Positions 33,065-41,780 of a stretch of DNA of 49,127 nucleotides are shown here, piece after piece. Below the pieces are notes generated by a model. The model ran no database searches and was not told the origin of the DNA. It saw only the letters and a program-made list of their open reading frames with translations. Origin of the DNA: Caulobacter sp. (lineage in GTDB: Bacteria > Pseudomonadota > Alphaproteobacteria > Caulobacterales > Caulobacteraceae); the NCBI GenBank assembly GCA_026225565.1, contig JAMFTA010000139.1, positions 1-49,127 of the forward strand, written 5' to 3'. The position numbers and the translations under genes were made by a program. Each line of letters starts with the position of its first letter. Within the stretch, counting starts at the first letter, position 1.

Positions 33065-33247
33065 CGTCTCTGCCCGTCCCAAGCCCGCGCGGATACCGAC
33101 TCATAACCCCCTGCGCGGTTTCCATGAACCTGACTTCTTCGATGTCGCCGTGGCGATGTCTTTGGCCATTCCGTGCGGTGGTTCCAGATCGAGCTTCTGA
33201 GGCTCCAGCGGTCCGTATAGGCTCGGCTAAGGTATAGGAGTGTGCGA

Positions 33248-34108
33248 ATGGGCGCGCTTTCGGGCGCCGTCGCGGTCGTGACGGGCGCCAGTCGAGGGAT
33301 CGGCAAAGGCGTCGCGCTCGCGCTCGCCAGCGAGGGGGCGACGGTCTACGTCACCGGGCGGTCGGTTACGCCGGGCGCCTATCCACTTCCAGGCACGGTC
33401 GGGGAGACCGCGGCTGAATGCGATAGGCGCGGCGGCAGGGGTGTCGCCGTTCAGGTCGACCATGGCGATGACGAGCAGGTCGCAGCCCTTTTCGATCGGG
33501 TTCGGACAGAGCAGGGCCAGCTCGACATTCTCGTCAACAATGCCTTCTCGTTGCCCGAAGATCTGACCGAACCCGGGGCCTTTTGGGAAAAGCCCCTGAG
33601 TAACTGGGAAATGGTCGATGTGGGGGTGCGTTCGAACTTCGTCGCGGCCTGGTATGCCGCCCAGATCATGGCGCCGCGGCGAAGCGGTCTGATCGTCGCC
33701 ATCTCGGGTTATGTCGGGGTCGCCTACACCTACGGCACGGTCTTTGGCATGTGCAAGGCGGCCGTTGACCGGATGGCGCGCGATATGGCCATCGAGCTAA
33801 AGCCATACAGCGTCACATCGATCTCGCTCTGGCAGGGGCTGACCTTCACCGAGCGGGCTGAGCGCAACATTGCGCGCAATCCGGCGATGAAGGAGAGCCT
33901 CGTCACCAGCCCCTTGATCGGTTGTTCGCCCGAATTCCCGGGTCGTGTGATCGCCGCGCTGGCGGCCGATGCGAACAAGCTGGCGCGATCCGGCGGCACC
34001 TTCATCGCCGCCGAACTAGCCCAGGACTATGGCGTTAAAGACATCGATGGGAAGGTGATCGCATCGCTGCGAGCGCAGCGCGGCGCGCCGATCTGGTCGC
34101 CGATCTGA
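33248..34108 (+). CDS. DHRS1-like short-chain dehydrogenase with Tyr-to-Phe active site
   Basis: A 286-residue SDR with TGASRGIG (12-19), a long insert (TPGAYPLPGTVGET, 41-54) typical of DHRS1-like members, NNAF in place of NNAG, and Ser153. In the YxxxK active-site motif Lys170 is kept, but the Tyr position is Phe166 (codon TTT; FGMCK). Tyr162 lies one helical turn away. AGGAG is 7 nt before ATG 33248; a GTG at 33242 is less likely. It begins a rightward group of three SDRs. It may be inactive as a standard dehydrogenase, or use Tyr162 or substrate assistance. Confidence 0.85.
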   Translation: MGALSGAVAVVTGASRGIGKGVALALASEGATVYVTGRSVTPGAYPLPGTVGETAAECDRRGGRGVAVQVDHGDDEQVAALFDRVRTEQGQLDILVNNAFSLPEDLTEPGAFWEKPLSNWEMVDVGVRSNFVAAWYAAQIMAPRRSGLIVAISGYVGVAYTYGTVFGMCKAAVDRMARDMAIELKPYSVTSISLWQGLTFTERAERNIARNPAMKESLVTSPLIGCSPEFPGRVIAALAADANKLARSGGTFIAAELAQDYGVKDIDGKVIASLRAQRGAPIWSPI

Positions 34109-34124
34109 CTATGGGGAATAATTC

Positions 34125-35048
34125 ATGGCTGAGCTGAGATTCGATGATCGCGTAGCGGTCGTCACAGGCGCGGGTAGGGGGCTTGGGCGCGAATATGCGC
34201 TGCTTCTGGCCTCGCGCGGCGCCAAGGTCGTCGTCAATGACAATGGCAGCAGCATCCAGGGCGAGGCTGGCGACGAAGGGCCGGCGCACGACGTGGCGCG
34301 CGAAATCCAAGCCGCGGGCGGCCAGGCGGTCGCCTGCACAGATTCTGTTGCAACGCCCAAAGGCGGTGACGCCATCATCCAGGCCGCGCTCGACCGGTTC
34401 GGACGGGTGGACATCCTGATCCACAATGCCGGCAATGTCCGCTACGGCGCGCTGGACGAGATTTCGCAGGAGGATTTCGACGCGGTTCTCGACGTTCACC
34501 TGATGGGAGCGTTTCATCTCGTCCGCGCCGCCTTCCCGCATATGAAGACCACCGGTTATGGCCGTATCGTGCTCACCTCTTCCATCGGCGGCCTCTACGG
34601 CAACGCGCGGTGCGTCAACTATGGGGTGTCCAAGGCGGGGATGATCGGACTATCCAATGTCGCGGCGCTGGAAGGGGCCGAGCGAAACATCAAATCCAAT
34701 CTCATCATCCCCGCCGCTGTCACGCGCATGGCGGACGGGCTCGACACCTCACAATACCCGGCTATGGGGCCGGAACTGGTGGCGCCGGTGGTGGGCTGGC
34801 TGGCTCATCAGGACTGCTCGATTACCGGCGAAATGCTGATCTCGGTTGCGGGGCGGGTGGCGCGCGCCTTCGTCGCCGAAACCGAGGGCGTGTTTCGCCC
34901 GTCCTGGACCATCGAATCGGTTGGCGAAGAGATGGACGCGATCCGCGACCCCGACCGGCTTTGGGTGTTTCCACCGGCGCCCTCGGGCCATCGCGATCAC
35001 TTGGTCAAAAGCTTCGATATGGCGCGCTCGGCGGAGAAATCTCAGTAG
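34125..35048 (+). CDS. MFE-2-type short-chain dehydrogenase (3-hydroxyacyl-CoA dehydrogenase-like)
   Basis: A 307-residue SDR of the peroxisomal multifunctional enzyme type 2 (HSD17B4) branch. Marks are TGAGRGLGREYALLLASRGA, VVVNDNG, IHNAG, the Ser in TSSIGGLYGN and Tyr/Lys in NYGVSKAG. The C-terminal tail of about 80 residues is longer than in classical SDRs, as expected for this branch. GGGGAATAATTC precedes ATG 34125, 16 bp after the DHRS1-like gene, so the two are probably co-transcribed. It likely oxidises a bulky 3-hydroxyacyl-CoA, completing the enzyme set of one beta-oxidation round with the ACADs, crotonases and thiolase. Confidence 0.88.
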   Translation: MAELRFDDRVAVVTGAGRGLGREYALLLASRGAKVVVNDNGSSIQGEAGDEGPAHDVAREIQAAGGQAVACTDSVATPKGGDAIIQAALDRFGRVDILIHNAGNVRYGALDEISQEDFDAVLDVHLMGAFHLVRAAFPHMKTTGYGRIVLTSSIGGLYGNARCVNYGVSKAGMIGLSNVAALEGAERNIKSNLIIPAAVTRMADGLDTSQYPAMGPELVAPVVGWLAHQDCSITGEMLISVAGRVARAFVAETEGVFRPSWTIESVGEEMDAIRDPDRLWVFPPAPSGHRDHLVKSFDMARSAEKSQ

Positions 35049-35192
35049 CCGGGCGTCTCCCAAGGGGCCGTGGATGGGACTGGATCCTGTCGTCGCCAAA
35101 GGCCGCTTGACGCCTCCGTCTCCCCTCCGTACTCCCCCTTCCAACTTTTGACCTTTTAACTTGCTGGCGCATAGGCGCGGGAGAACTCAGTC

Positions 35193-36104
35193 ATGGCCGC
35201 TACCGACATGCGCTTCGACGGCAAGGTGGCGATCGTCACGGGGGCGGGCGGGGGCCTGGGTCGTCAGCACGCCCTGGAGCTGGCCCGGCGCGGGGCCAAG
35301 GTGGTGGTCAACGATTTGGGCGCCGCCCTGGACGGCAAGGGCGGCTCTTCGAGCGCGGCCGAAGCGGTGGTCAATGAGATCAAGCTCGCGGGCGGCGAAG
35401 CCATCGCAAACGGCTCCTCGGTCACCGACGACGCGGGCGTGGCCCATATGATCGAGCAGACGATGAGCGCCTGGGGCCGCATCGACATCCTGATCGCCAA
35501 CGCGGGCATCCTGCGCGACAAGTCCTTCTCCAAGATGGAGATCGCCGATTTCGAAGTGGTGATGGACGTGCACGTGATGGGCACGGTGAAGCCCGTAAAG
35601 GCGATCTGGGAGATCATGAAGGCCCAGAATTATGGCCGCATCGTCGTAACCACCTCGTCCACGGGGCTCTACGGCAACTTCGGCCAGGCCAATTACGGCG
35701 CGGCCAAGCTGGCCTTGGTCGGCTTCATGAACACCATGAAGATCGAGGGGCAAAAGAATAACATCCACATCAACGCCATCGCCCCGGTCGCCGCCACCCG
35801 CATGACCGAGGGCCTGATGCCCCCCGAAGTATTGGCTCGGCTGAAGCCGGAATATGTGACCCCCGGCGTGGTCTATCTGGTCTCCGAGGACGCCCCCAGC
35901 GGAGTGATCCTCACCGCTGGCGCGGGCGTCTTCGCCATGGCCCGCATCTATGAGACCGAAGGCGTCTACCTCGGCGACGGCGGCCTCTCGGTGGAAGAGG
36001 TGCGCGACAACTGGGACAAGATCGCCGATCCCGCTGGCCAGCAGGCCTATGTCAATGGCGGCGAGCAAGGGGCCAAATTCTTCCGCAAGCTCGCAGGCGG
36101 CTAA
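35193..36104 (+). CDS. MFE-2-type short-chain dehydrogenase (paralogue)
   Basis: A 303-residue SDR clearly related to the preceding gene: TGAGGGLGRQHALELARRGA, VVVNDLG, IANAG, TTSSTGLYGN and Tyr/Lys in NYGAAKLAL. Third-position G/C looks higher than in the catabolic genes to the left and closer to that of the nucleotide-sugar genes to the right, suggesting this copy may be the resident one. The 144-bp gap before it has no obvious coupling to the upstream SDR. It is convergent with the dideoxysugar operon (13-bp gap). Likely a general 3-hydroxyacyl-CoA dehydrogenase. Confidence 0.87.
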   Translation: MAATDMRFDGKVAIVTGAGGGLGRQHALELARRGAKVVVNDLGAALDGKGGSSSAAEAVVNEIKLAGGEAIANGSSVTDDAGVAHMIEQTMSAWGRIDILIANAGILRDKSFSKMEIADFEVVMDVHVMGTVKPVKAIWEIMKAQNYGRIVVTTSSTGLYGNFGQANYGAAKLALVGFMNTMKIEGQKNNIHINAIAPVAATRMTEGLMPPEVLARLKPEYVTPGVVYLVSEDAPSGVILTAGAGVFAMARIYETEGVYLGDGGLSVEEVRDNWDKIADPAGQQAYVNGGEQGAKFFRKLAGG

Positions 36105-36117
36105 AACGCGCTGATCC

Positions 36118-36657
36118 TCAGAAGGGGCCGCTGCGCCGATCCCAAGGGGGCAGGGCGGCGTCGCGCAGGGAGATCAGCGGCGCCGCGACAGGCCAATCGA
36201 AGCCGAAGCTGTCCCAGCGCACGCCTGTGTCGTGATCAGGCGCATGGGCGGTTTCGACGAAATAGTGCAGGGCCGCCTCAGGGCTGAGCGTCAAAAAGCC
36301 GTGGGCGAAGCCGCGCGGGATGTAGAGGCCTTGATTTTCGCCGCCGTCGAGCTCGGTCGAAAACGCCTGGCCATAGGTGGCCGAAGCCCGGCGAAGGTCC
36401 AGCGCCACGTCCAAGACCCGGCCCGAGAGACAGTAGACCAGCTTCACATGGTCGTGGGGCGGCGTCTGGAAATGCATTCCCCGCAACACATCCCGGTGGG
36501 AGGTGGTGAGATATTGCTCGCGAAATTCGGTGCAGAGGCCCAGGGTCGCAAAGCTCGGGGCATGGAAGAGTTTGACAAAGCGTCCTCGTGCGTCCGGCCT
36601 CAGCAGGGGCGCGATGGTCAGGAGACCGCCCAAGGGAGTGGCGGCGATCTCAAACAT
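36118..36657 (-). CDS. RmlC-type nucleotide-sugar 3,5- or 5-epimerase
   Basis: A 179-residue cupin of the dTDP-4-dehydrorhamnose 3,5-epimerase family. The catalytic base His62 (RGMHFQ) and Tyr132 (LHYFVE) fall at the RmlC positions His62/Tyr132. The second Tyr seen near 138 in RmlC is His138 here, so substrate contacts may differ. It overlaps the upstream reductase/epimerase gene by 8 bp. In the ascarylose pathway a homologous epimerase acts at C5 of the CDP-3,6-dideoxy-4-keto sugar. A dTDP-rhamnose role is less likely, as no other rml gene is present. Confidence 0.87.
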   Translation of the reverse strand: MFEIAATPLGGLLTIAPLLRPDARGRFVKLFHAPSFATLGLCTEFREQYLTTSHRDVLRGMHFQTPPHDHVKLVYCLSGRVLDVALDLRRASATYGQAFSTELDGGENQGLYIPRGFAHGFLTLSPEAALHYFVETAHAPDHDTGVRWDSFGFDWPVAAPLISLRDAALPPWDRRSGPF

Positions 36658-37513
36658 CGGCGAGCAATCGCTTTAAGCCTGTTTCTAGGGGTATTTTCGC
36701 CCGCCAGCCGGGCAAGGTCTCCCCAAGCCACGGGGTCATGACTTCCCTGGCCCGATAGGGCTTGGCGCCCCAGGCCACGTTGAGCGGCGTTCCGGCAACC
36801 TGGCCGAACAGATCGACGAAGGCGCGCAGGGTCATCTGCTCAGGCCCGCGAATGGCAAAGCTTTCCAATGCGGGCGCCATCTCGGTGGTGCGGGCCAAAG
36901 CTACCCGGATCGCCGCCGCCACGTCGTCCACATGAAGGAAGTTGATCGTCTGCCCGCCCGGGGAAAGCTCCGCCGTCTCGCCGGTCTTCGCCATGCGCGC
37001 CAAGAGGGCGATCAGCTTGGGCCGCGGATCGTTCGGTCCATAGGTGTCCGAGAGCTTCAGGGTGACGCAACGCAGGCCCTCGGCCTCGACATAGTAGGCG
37101 CAGAGCATCTGGAAGGCGTACTTGGTCGCCGCATAGAGGTTGGCGGGGTGATAATCCCCGCCCTCGAAGTGCTCCCAGGACGTGCCGATATTGACCAGCC
37201 GCGTTACGCGGGACCGGGCCAGGGCGTCCAGCAGCTGGGTCCCGAACCGCAGGTTTGCGTCGATCAGCACATCGATGTCGACGGGCTGATGTTGGGCGAC
37301 GAATTTGGAGGCGATATGGACGGCGGCCTGGGGCTTAAAGCCCTGCACCACGGCGAACATCCCTTCGGTCGAACCGTCATGACGCAGCACCGTGGCGCGG
37401 GGATCCACCCGGCTGAGATCCGACCCCGCACGCGCCACCGTCCCGACCGCCATGCCATGATCGAGAAGGCCGCTCACCGTATGAGCGCCGACGAACCCCG
37501 TGGCGCCCGTCAC
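36650..37513 (-). CDS. NAD(P)-dependent sugar epimerase/reductase (RfbJ/AscF-like)
   Basis: Extended SDR that would reduce or epimerise a CDP-4-keto-dideoxyhexose. TGATGFVG is the nucleotide motif and YAATK the catalytic Tyr/Lys. With GTG at 37513 the protein would start inside the first Rossmann strand. The family norm needs about eight more residues (PEPPRIL before VTGATG), which are open in frame back to a CTG codon at 37537 with GAGAGG 9 nt upstream. So the true start is probably CTG 37537, overlapping the stop of the E1 gene. It is the likely source of the final C4 configuration of the sugar. Confidence 0.85.
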   Translation of the reverse strand: MTGATGFVGAHTVSGLLDHGMAVGTVARAGSDLSRVDPRATVLRHDGSTEGMFAVVQGFKPQAAVHIASKFVAQHQPVDIDVLIDANLRFGTQLLDALARSRVTRLVNIGTSWEHFEGGDYHPANLYAATKYAFQMLCAYYVEAEGLRCVTLKLSDTYGPNDPRPKLIALLARMAKTGETAELSPGGQTINFLHVDDVAAAIRVALARTTEMAPALESFAIRGPEQMTLRAFVDLFGQVAGTPLNVAWGAKPYRAREVMTPWLGETLPGWRAKIPLETGLKRLLADV

Positions 37514-37529
37514 CAGGATGCGCGGCGGT

Positions 37530-38879
37530 TCAGGCAGGGACCACCGCCTCTCGCCGGACGAAGGCCTGAAATTGCTCGACCATGTAGTCCAGCTGCGCCC
37601 GGGTCAGGCCGGGGTAGAGTCCTACCCAGAAGGTGTCGTCGACGATGATATTGGCGTTGGTTAAATCGCCCACCACCCGGTGGGGGCGTCCGATCATATA
37701 GGGCTGGCGCAAAAGGTTTCCGCCAAACAACAGGCGTGTGCCGATCTTCTTCTCGTTCAGGAAATGCACCAGCTCGTTGCGGGTGAAGGGGGCGCCCTTG
37801 CGGACGGTGAGCAGGAACCCGAACCAGGAGGGATCGCTCTTGGGCGTGGCTTCGGGGAGAATGAAGAATTCTTCCAGCGGCTTCAGCGCCGTCTTCAGAT
37901 AGTCGAAATTGCTGCGCCGATCCTGGATGAACCCCGGCAGGCGGTCGAGTTGCGCCAGGCCTACCGAGGCCTGCATGTCGGTGATCTTCAGATTATAGCC
38001 GAGGTGGGAGTAGGTGTATTTATGATCGTAGCCATAGGGCAGATCGCCCAGCTTCCAATCGAAGCGACGCTTGCAGGTGTTGTCCTGGCCCGGCTCGCAA
38101 TAGCAGTCGCGGCCCCAGTCGCGGATGGATTCCATGGTTCGGCGCACCATGGGGTTTGAGGTGAAGACCGCGCCGCCTTCGCCCATGGTGATGTGGTGGG
38201 CGGGGTAGAAGCTGAGGGTGCCGGCGTCGCCGAAGGTCCCGACCTTCTGGCCGTCATAGGTGGCGCCCAGGGCGTCGCAGCAGTCCTCGACCACCCACAG
38301 GTCGTGCTTCTCCGCCACCCGCATCACCTCATCCAGGGCGAAGGGGTTGCCCATGGTGTGGGCGATCATGATGGCGCGGGTCCTTGGGCCCACCGCTTCT
38401 TCGAGACGGCTGACGTCGAGATTGTAGGTGGGGATATCTACGTCGAGGAAAACGGGGACCATGCCGTTCTGCAGAGTGGGGTTCACCGTGGTGGGAAACC
38501 CCGTGGCGGCGGTGATCACCTCGTCCCCGGGCTTCAGCGCCCGGTCCCCATGCATGTGCGAGGTGAGGGCGGTGAGGGCGACGAGGTTGGCCGAAGAACC
38601 GGAATTGACCGTCAAGAGTCCCTTGTTCACTCCCAGGAAGGCGCCGAGCCTGGCCTCGAAGGCGGTATTGAAGCGGCCGGAGGTCAGCCAGAAGTCCAAG
38701 GCCGAATCCACGAGCGAACTCATGTCTTCGCCGCCGTAGACCTTGCCTGAAACCGGCACGGCCGAGACGCCGGGCACGAAGGGTTTGGGGGCGTGCGCCA
38801 CCCGCGCATATTCCGCCGTCAGCGCCAGGATTTGCCGGCGTAGCTCGGCAGCGTCGGGCTCAGCGGCGGGGTCGCTCAT
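37530..38879 (-). CDS. rfbH: CDP-6-deoxy-4-keto-glucose 3-dehydrase E1 (RfbH/AscC)
   Basis: PLP- and [2Fe-2S]-dependent enzyme that removes the C3 hydroxyl of CDP-4-keto-6-deoxyglucose. In 449 residues the PLP Lys of ordinary DegT aminotransferases is replaced by His228 ([14 protein letters not shown]), the signature of E1. The Fe-S ligands match the known C-x57-C-x-C-x7-C spacing exactly: Cys201, Cys259, Cys261, Cys269. ATG 38879 is 2 bp after the stop of the cytidylyltransferase gene. The NAD(P)H-dependent E3 reductase (AscD/RfbI) that normally feeds electrons to E1 is not encoded in the window. Confidence 0.96.
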   Translation of the reverse strand: MSDPAAEPDAAELRRQILALTAEYARVAHAPKPFVPGVSAVPVSGKVYGGEDMSSLVDSALDFWLTSGRFNTAFEARLGAFLGVNKGLLTVNSGSSANLVALTALTSHMHGDRALKPGDEVITAATGFPTTVNPTLQNGMVPVFLDVDIPTYNLDVSRLEEAVGPRTRAIMIAHTMGNPFALDEVMRVAEKHDLWVVEDCCDALGATYDGQKVGTFGDAGTLSFYPAHHITMGEGGAVFTSNPMVRRTMESIRDWGRDCYCEPGQDNTCKRRFDWKLGDLPYGYDHKYTYSHLGYNLKITDMQASVGLAQLDRLPGFIQDRRSNFDYLKTALKPLEEFFILPEATPKSDPSWFGFLLTVRKGAPFTRNELVHFLNEKKIGTRLLFGGNLLRQPYMIGRPHRVVGDLTNANIIVDDTFWVGLYPGLTRAQLDYMVEQFQAFVRREAVVPA

Positions 38880-38881
38880 GA

Positions 38882-39658
38882 TCACCAAACCTTCCACGGC
38901 GGGGCGCCGGCGTTCCAGATATCACGCAGGGTGGTCAGGTCGCGCAAGGTGTCCATGCACTGCCAGAAGCCGCCGTGCTCATAGGCCGCAAGCTGGCCCT
39001 CGGCGGCCAGGGCCTCCATCGGCGTCCGCTCAAGGATGCTGGCGTCGCCGTCGATGTAGCCCGCGATCTCCGGCTCCAGCACCATGTAGCCGCCGTTGAT
39101 CCAGCCTTCGTTGATCTGGTTTTTCTCGTCGAAGCTGACCACATGGCCGTCCTTCATGGTCAGGCCGCCAAAGCGGGCGGGGGGGCGAACCGCCGTGATG
39201 GTGGCCTTCTTGCCGCCGGCTTCGTGACAGGCCAGGAGCTTGTGCAGATCGATGTCGGCGACGCCGTCGCCATAGGTGGCGAAGAAGCGGCGGGGGCCTA
39301 GGAACTCCGAGGCGCGGCGGATTCGCCCGCCGGTCATGGTGTCCGCGCCCGTCTCCAGCAGGTGGACGAGCCAGGGCTCCACCGTCTCCTTGGTGTGCAT
39401 CCGCGCTTCGCCGGTGGCCAAGTCCAGGGACAGGCTGCCGTGGTGGGCCGTGTAGTTGAGGAAGAAATCCTTGATGTAGTCGCCCTTGTAGCCGAGGCAG
39501 ATCACAAACTCGCGGCACCCGAAGGCGGCGTAGGTCTTCATGATGTGCCAGAGGATCGGCCGCCCGCCGATCTCCACCATGGGCTTGGGCAGGACTTCGG
39601 TTTCTTCCCGAAGACGGGTGCCCAGACCGCCGGCCAGGATGACGACGGGGCAGGTCAT
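38882..39658 (-). CDS. rfbF: Glucose-1-phosphate cytidylyltransferase
   Basis: Makes CDP-glucose from CTP and glucose 1-phosphate, the first step of CDP-dideoxyhexose synthesis. The 258-residue protein has the nucleotidyltransferase motif LAGGLGTRL (8-16), [10 protein letters not shown] and the segments YGDGVADID and [11 protein letters not shown] of the RfbF family. It overlaps the 4,6-dehydratase gene by 4 bp (ATGA) and is followed 2 bp later by rfbH. Confidence 0.96.
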   Translation of the reverse strand: MTCPVVILAGGLGTRLREETEVLPKPMVEIGGRPILWHIMKTYAAFGCREFVICLGYKGDYIKDFFLNYTAHHGSLSLDLATGEARMHTKETVEPWLVHLLETGADTMTGGRIRRASEFLGPRRFFATYGDGVADIDLHKLLACHEAGGKKATITAVRPPARFGGLTMKDGHVVSFDEKNQINEGWINGGYMVLEPEIAGYIDGDASILERTPMEALAAEGQLAAYEHGGFWQCMDTLRDLTTLRDIWNAGAPPWKVW

Positions 39659-40755
39659 TGGATTATCTCCCTGGCGTTATGCATGTCTTCGTAGGCTTGG
39701 ATCTGATCGTTGACCAGTTGAAGCGCCGCCGCCGGCGTCGCCGTCTCCTTTCGATACCAGTCCCCCGTCATCTGCACCGTTTCAGCGAAATTCAGCGCCG
39801 CCGCCCAACCGAGTTCGATTCGCGCTTTTTCGCAATTTAGAGTCAGCAGCCCGGCCTCGGGAAAGGGCGGCTCGGGGAGTTGGCGAAAGGCCTGATCGAG
39901 CCGGGGATGACCATAGGCCTTGGCGAGGTCCGTCAAGAGCTCCATCACCGGCCGGGGCCGATCGGGGGCCGGTCCGAAATTGAAACTCTGCCCCGACAAC
40001 TGCGGGCGGGTCCTCAGCGCGGCGGCGAGGGTCAGGTAGCCGCTGAGGGGCTCCAGCACATGTTGCCACGGGCGCACCGAATGCGGGCGACGCAGGTTGA
40101 CCATCTCGCCCTGGCTCCAGGCGCGGATACAGTCGGCAACGATCCGGTCCTTAGCCCAATCGCCGCCGCCGATGACATTGCCGGCCCGCGCCGACGCCAG
40201 CCGAACCGGTCCATCCCCACTGGCGAAAAACGAGCGCGCAAAGGAACCGAAGACGATCTCGGCGGCGCCCTTTGAGGCGCTGTAGACGTCCTTGCCGCCC
40301 AGGGCGTCGATTTCCCGATAGCCCCAGATCTGCTCGACATTCTCATAGCACTTGTCGCTGGCGACGATGACGGCGGCGCACGGCCAGGTGACGGATCGCA
40401 GGGCCTGCAGCACGCTCGCTGTTCCGAGGACGTTGACCGAGATGGTGTCCAGGGGATCGGTATAGGAGGCGGAGACGACGGCCTGGGCGGCCATATGGAT
40501 CACCACCTCCGGCCTGAACGCCGCGATCACACGCGACATATGGTCCGTATCGCGGATGTCGCCCACATGGTGGCCTATATTGGCCTCAAGCCCGCATTGC
40601 TCGAATAGGGATGGCGAGGTGGGGATATCGATAGAATAGCCGCAGACTTCTGCGCCCAGCCGCAAAAGCCAGGCGGTCAGCCACGCGCCCTTAAATCCGG
40701 TATGGCCAGTGACGAAAACCCGACGCCCGGCGTATTCGCCTGCAAAAGAAGTCAT
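39655..40755 (-). CDS. rfbG: CDP-glucose 4,6-dehydratase
   Basis: Converts CDP-glucose to CDP-4-keto-6-deoxyglucose with bound NAD+. The 366-residue extended SDR has GHTGFKGAWL (17-26), the MAAQA segment and catalytic Tyr/Lys in YSASKGAAE, with SDKCYEN typical of CDP-glucose rather than dTDP-glucose dehydratases. It is the first gene of the leftward operon rfbG-rfbF-rfbH-reductase-epimerase. The 158-bp gap to the divergent DUF4422 gene holds the promoter. Confidence 0.95.
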   Translation of the reverse strand: MTSFAGEYAGRRVFVTGHTGFKGAWLTAWLLRLGAEVCGYSIDIPTSPSLFEQCGLEANIGHHVGDIRDTDHMSRVIAAFRPEVVIHMAAQAVVSASYTDPLDTISVNVLGTASVLQALRSVTWPCAAVIVASDKCYENVEQIWGYREIDALGGKDVYSASKGAAEIVFGSFARSFFASGDGPVRLASARAGNVIGGGDWAKDRIVADCIRAWSQGEMVNLRRPHSVRPWQHVLEPLSGYLTLAAALRTRPQLSGQSFNFGPAPDRPRPVMELLTDLAKAYGHPRLDQAFRQLPEPPFPEAGLLTLNCEKARIELGWAAALNFAETVQMTGDWYRKETATPAAALQLVNDQIQAYEDMHNAREIIQ

Positions 40756-40913
40756 GCTGACCTTAATTTGTCGCGCTCACTGGGTGAGGGCGACGCTATC
40801 AACCCGCAGATGATTTGACCACTCCCGCGGTCGCAGGCTTCGCCCGACCCGCAATTACGAATCGTTCAGCAGTTGGCGTATTACCTCACTCCGACGACTA
40901 TAGTGAGGGCAAG

Positions 40914-41690
40914 ATGAAGGTTTACGTGGCGAGCCATGTGCAGGTGCCCAAGCCCGAATTGCCCTATTGCACGGCGATCCAAACGGGCGCCGCACAGACG
41001 ACCCCATGGCCCGGCTATCTGCAAGACAATGTCGGTGACAATATCTCGCAAAAGAACCGTTATTTCGGCGAGTTGACCGGCCTCTATTGGGTCTGGAAGA
41101 ACACCACCGATCCCCTGGTCGGATGGTGCCACTACCGGCGATTTTTCTCACCGATCCTGTTCTCCCAGAACAACCGGACGGGGGTCGGCGTCGATCTGGC
41201 GATGGCGCAGACCATCCTCGGCCGCGACGGCTATGGCACCCTGTTCGAGTCCGAGCTGGCCTTGTCCCAGATCATCGTGCCGGTGATGATCCATCCGGAG
41301 GTCTCCGCCGCCCAATGGTTTTGCGCCACCCATAGGCCGGAAGACTGGACCGCCATGCTGGCGGCGCTGGTCGATGTGCATCCGACCGAGGCGGAGGCGG
41401 CGACGCAATATCTGTCCAGCGTTAGACCGCTGCATTTCTGGTGCATGTTCATCACCCATCGGCCACTGCTGGATGCCTACTGCGAATGGCTGTTCCCGCT
41501 GCTTTTCCATCTTGAGACCCAGATCACCCCGTCGGAAGACAATTTTCTGTGCCGGGTGTTCGCGTTTCTGACCGAGCACCTGTTCAACTGGTGGACGGCG
41601 TCTCGGGGGCTGCAGATGGTCAACCGGCCGGTGGTCTTCCTGGCGGATGCCAAGCCCCCCGGCGTCGACGTTGGCGCTCCCCAAAGCTAA
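40914..41690 (+). CDS. DUF4422-family protein (putative glycosyltransferase)
   Basis: A 258-residue cytoplasmic protein of the DUF4422 family, found in polysaccharide and O-antigen loci and thought to be glycosyltransferases. MKVYVASHV at the start, WCHYRRFFSP at about residues 64-73 and WCMFITHRPLLDAYCEWLF near the C-terminal third are the family marks. ATG 40914 was chosen over an upstream frame start because GAGGGCAAG precedes it. It lies next to the CDP-dideoxyhexose operon, so it may transfer that sugar or build the same glycan; this is inferred from proximity. Confidence 0.82.
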   Translation: MKVYVASHVQVPKPELPYCTAIQTGAAQTTPWPGYLQDNVGDNISQKNRYFGELTGLYWVWKNTTDPLVGWCHYRRFFSPILFSQNNRTGVGVDLAMAQTILGRDGYGTLFESELALSQIIVPVMIHPEVSAAQWFCATHRPEDWTAMLAALVDVHPTEAEAATQYLSSVRPLHFWCMFITHRPLLDAYCEWLFPLLFHLETQITPSEDNFLCRVFAFLTEHLFNWWTASRGLQMVNRPVVFLADAKPPGVDVGAPQS

Positions 41691-41697
41691 TTTCCTT

Positions 41698-41718
41698 GAT
41701 TGAGATTAATTCTCAATC
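41698..41718. promoter_or_regulatory. Fur-like palindrome upstream of TonB receptor
   Basis: Perfect 8-bp arms GATTGAGA (41698-41705) and TCTCAATC (41711-41718) around TTAAT. It resembles the GAGAAT-ATTCTC core of Fur boxes and shares the ATTGAGAnTAAT string with the site at 48036. It lies 63 bp before the receptor start. Iron control by Fur (or a related regulator) is inferred from motif and target. Confidence 0.65.
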
Positions 41719-41780
41719 TCCTTGACTGTCGTCGCGCCGCTTCATAAGAACGCCTCGCAAGTGCAATTTGAGGCGGGAAG

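Noticed and set aside
36118-36657. dTDP-rhamnose pathway assignment (rmlC)
   Set aside because: No rmlA, rmlB or rmlD is present and all partners use CDP sugars, so the gene symbol was not given.
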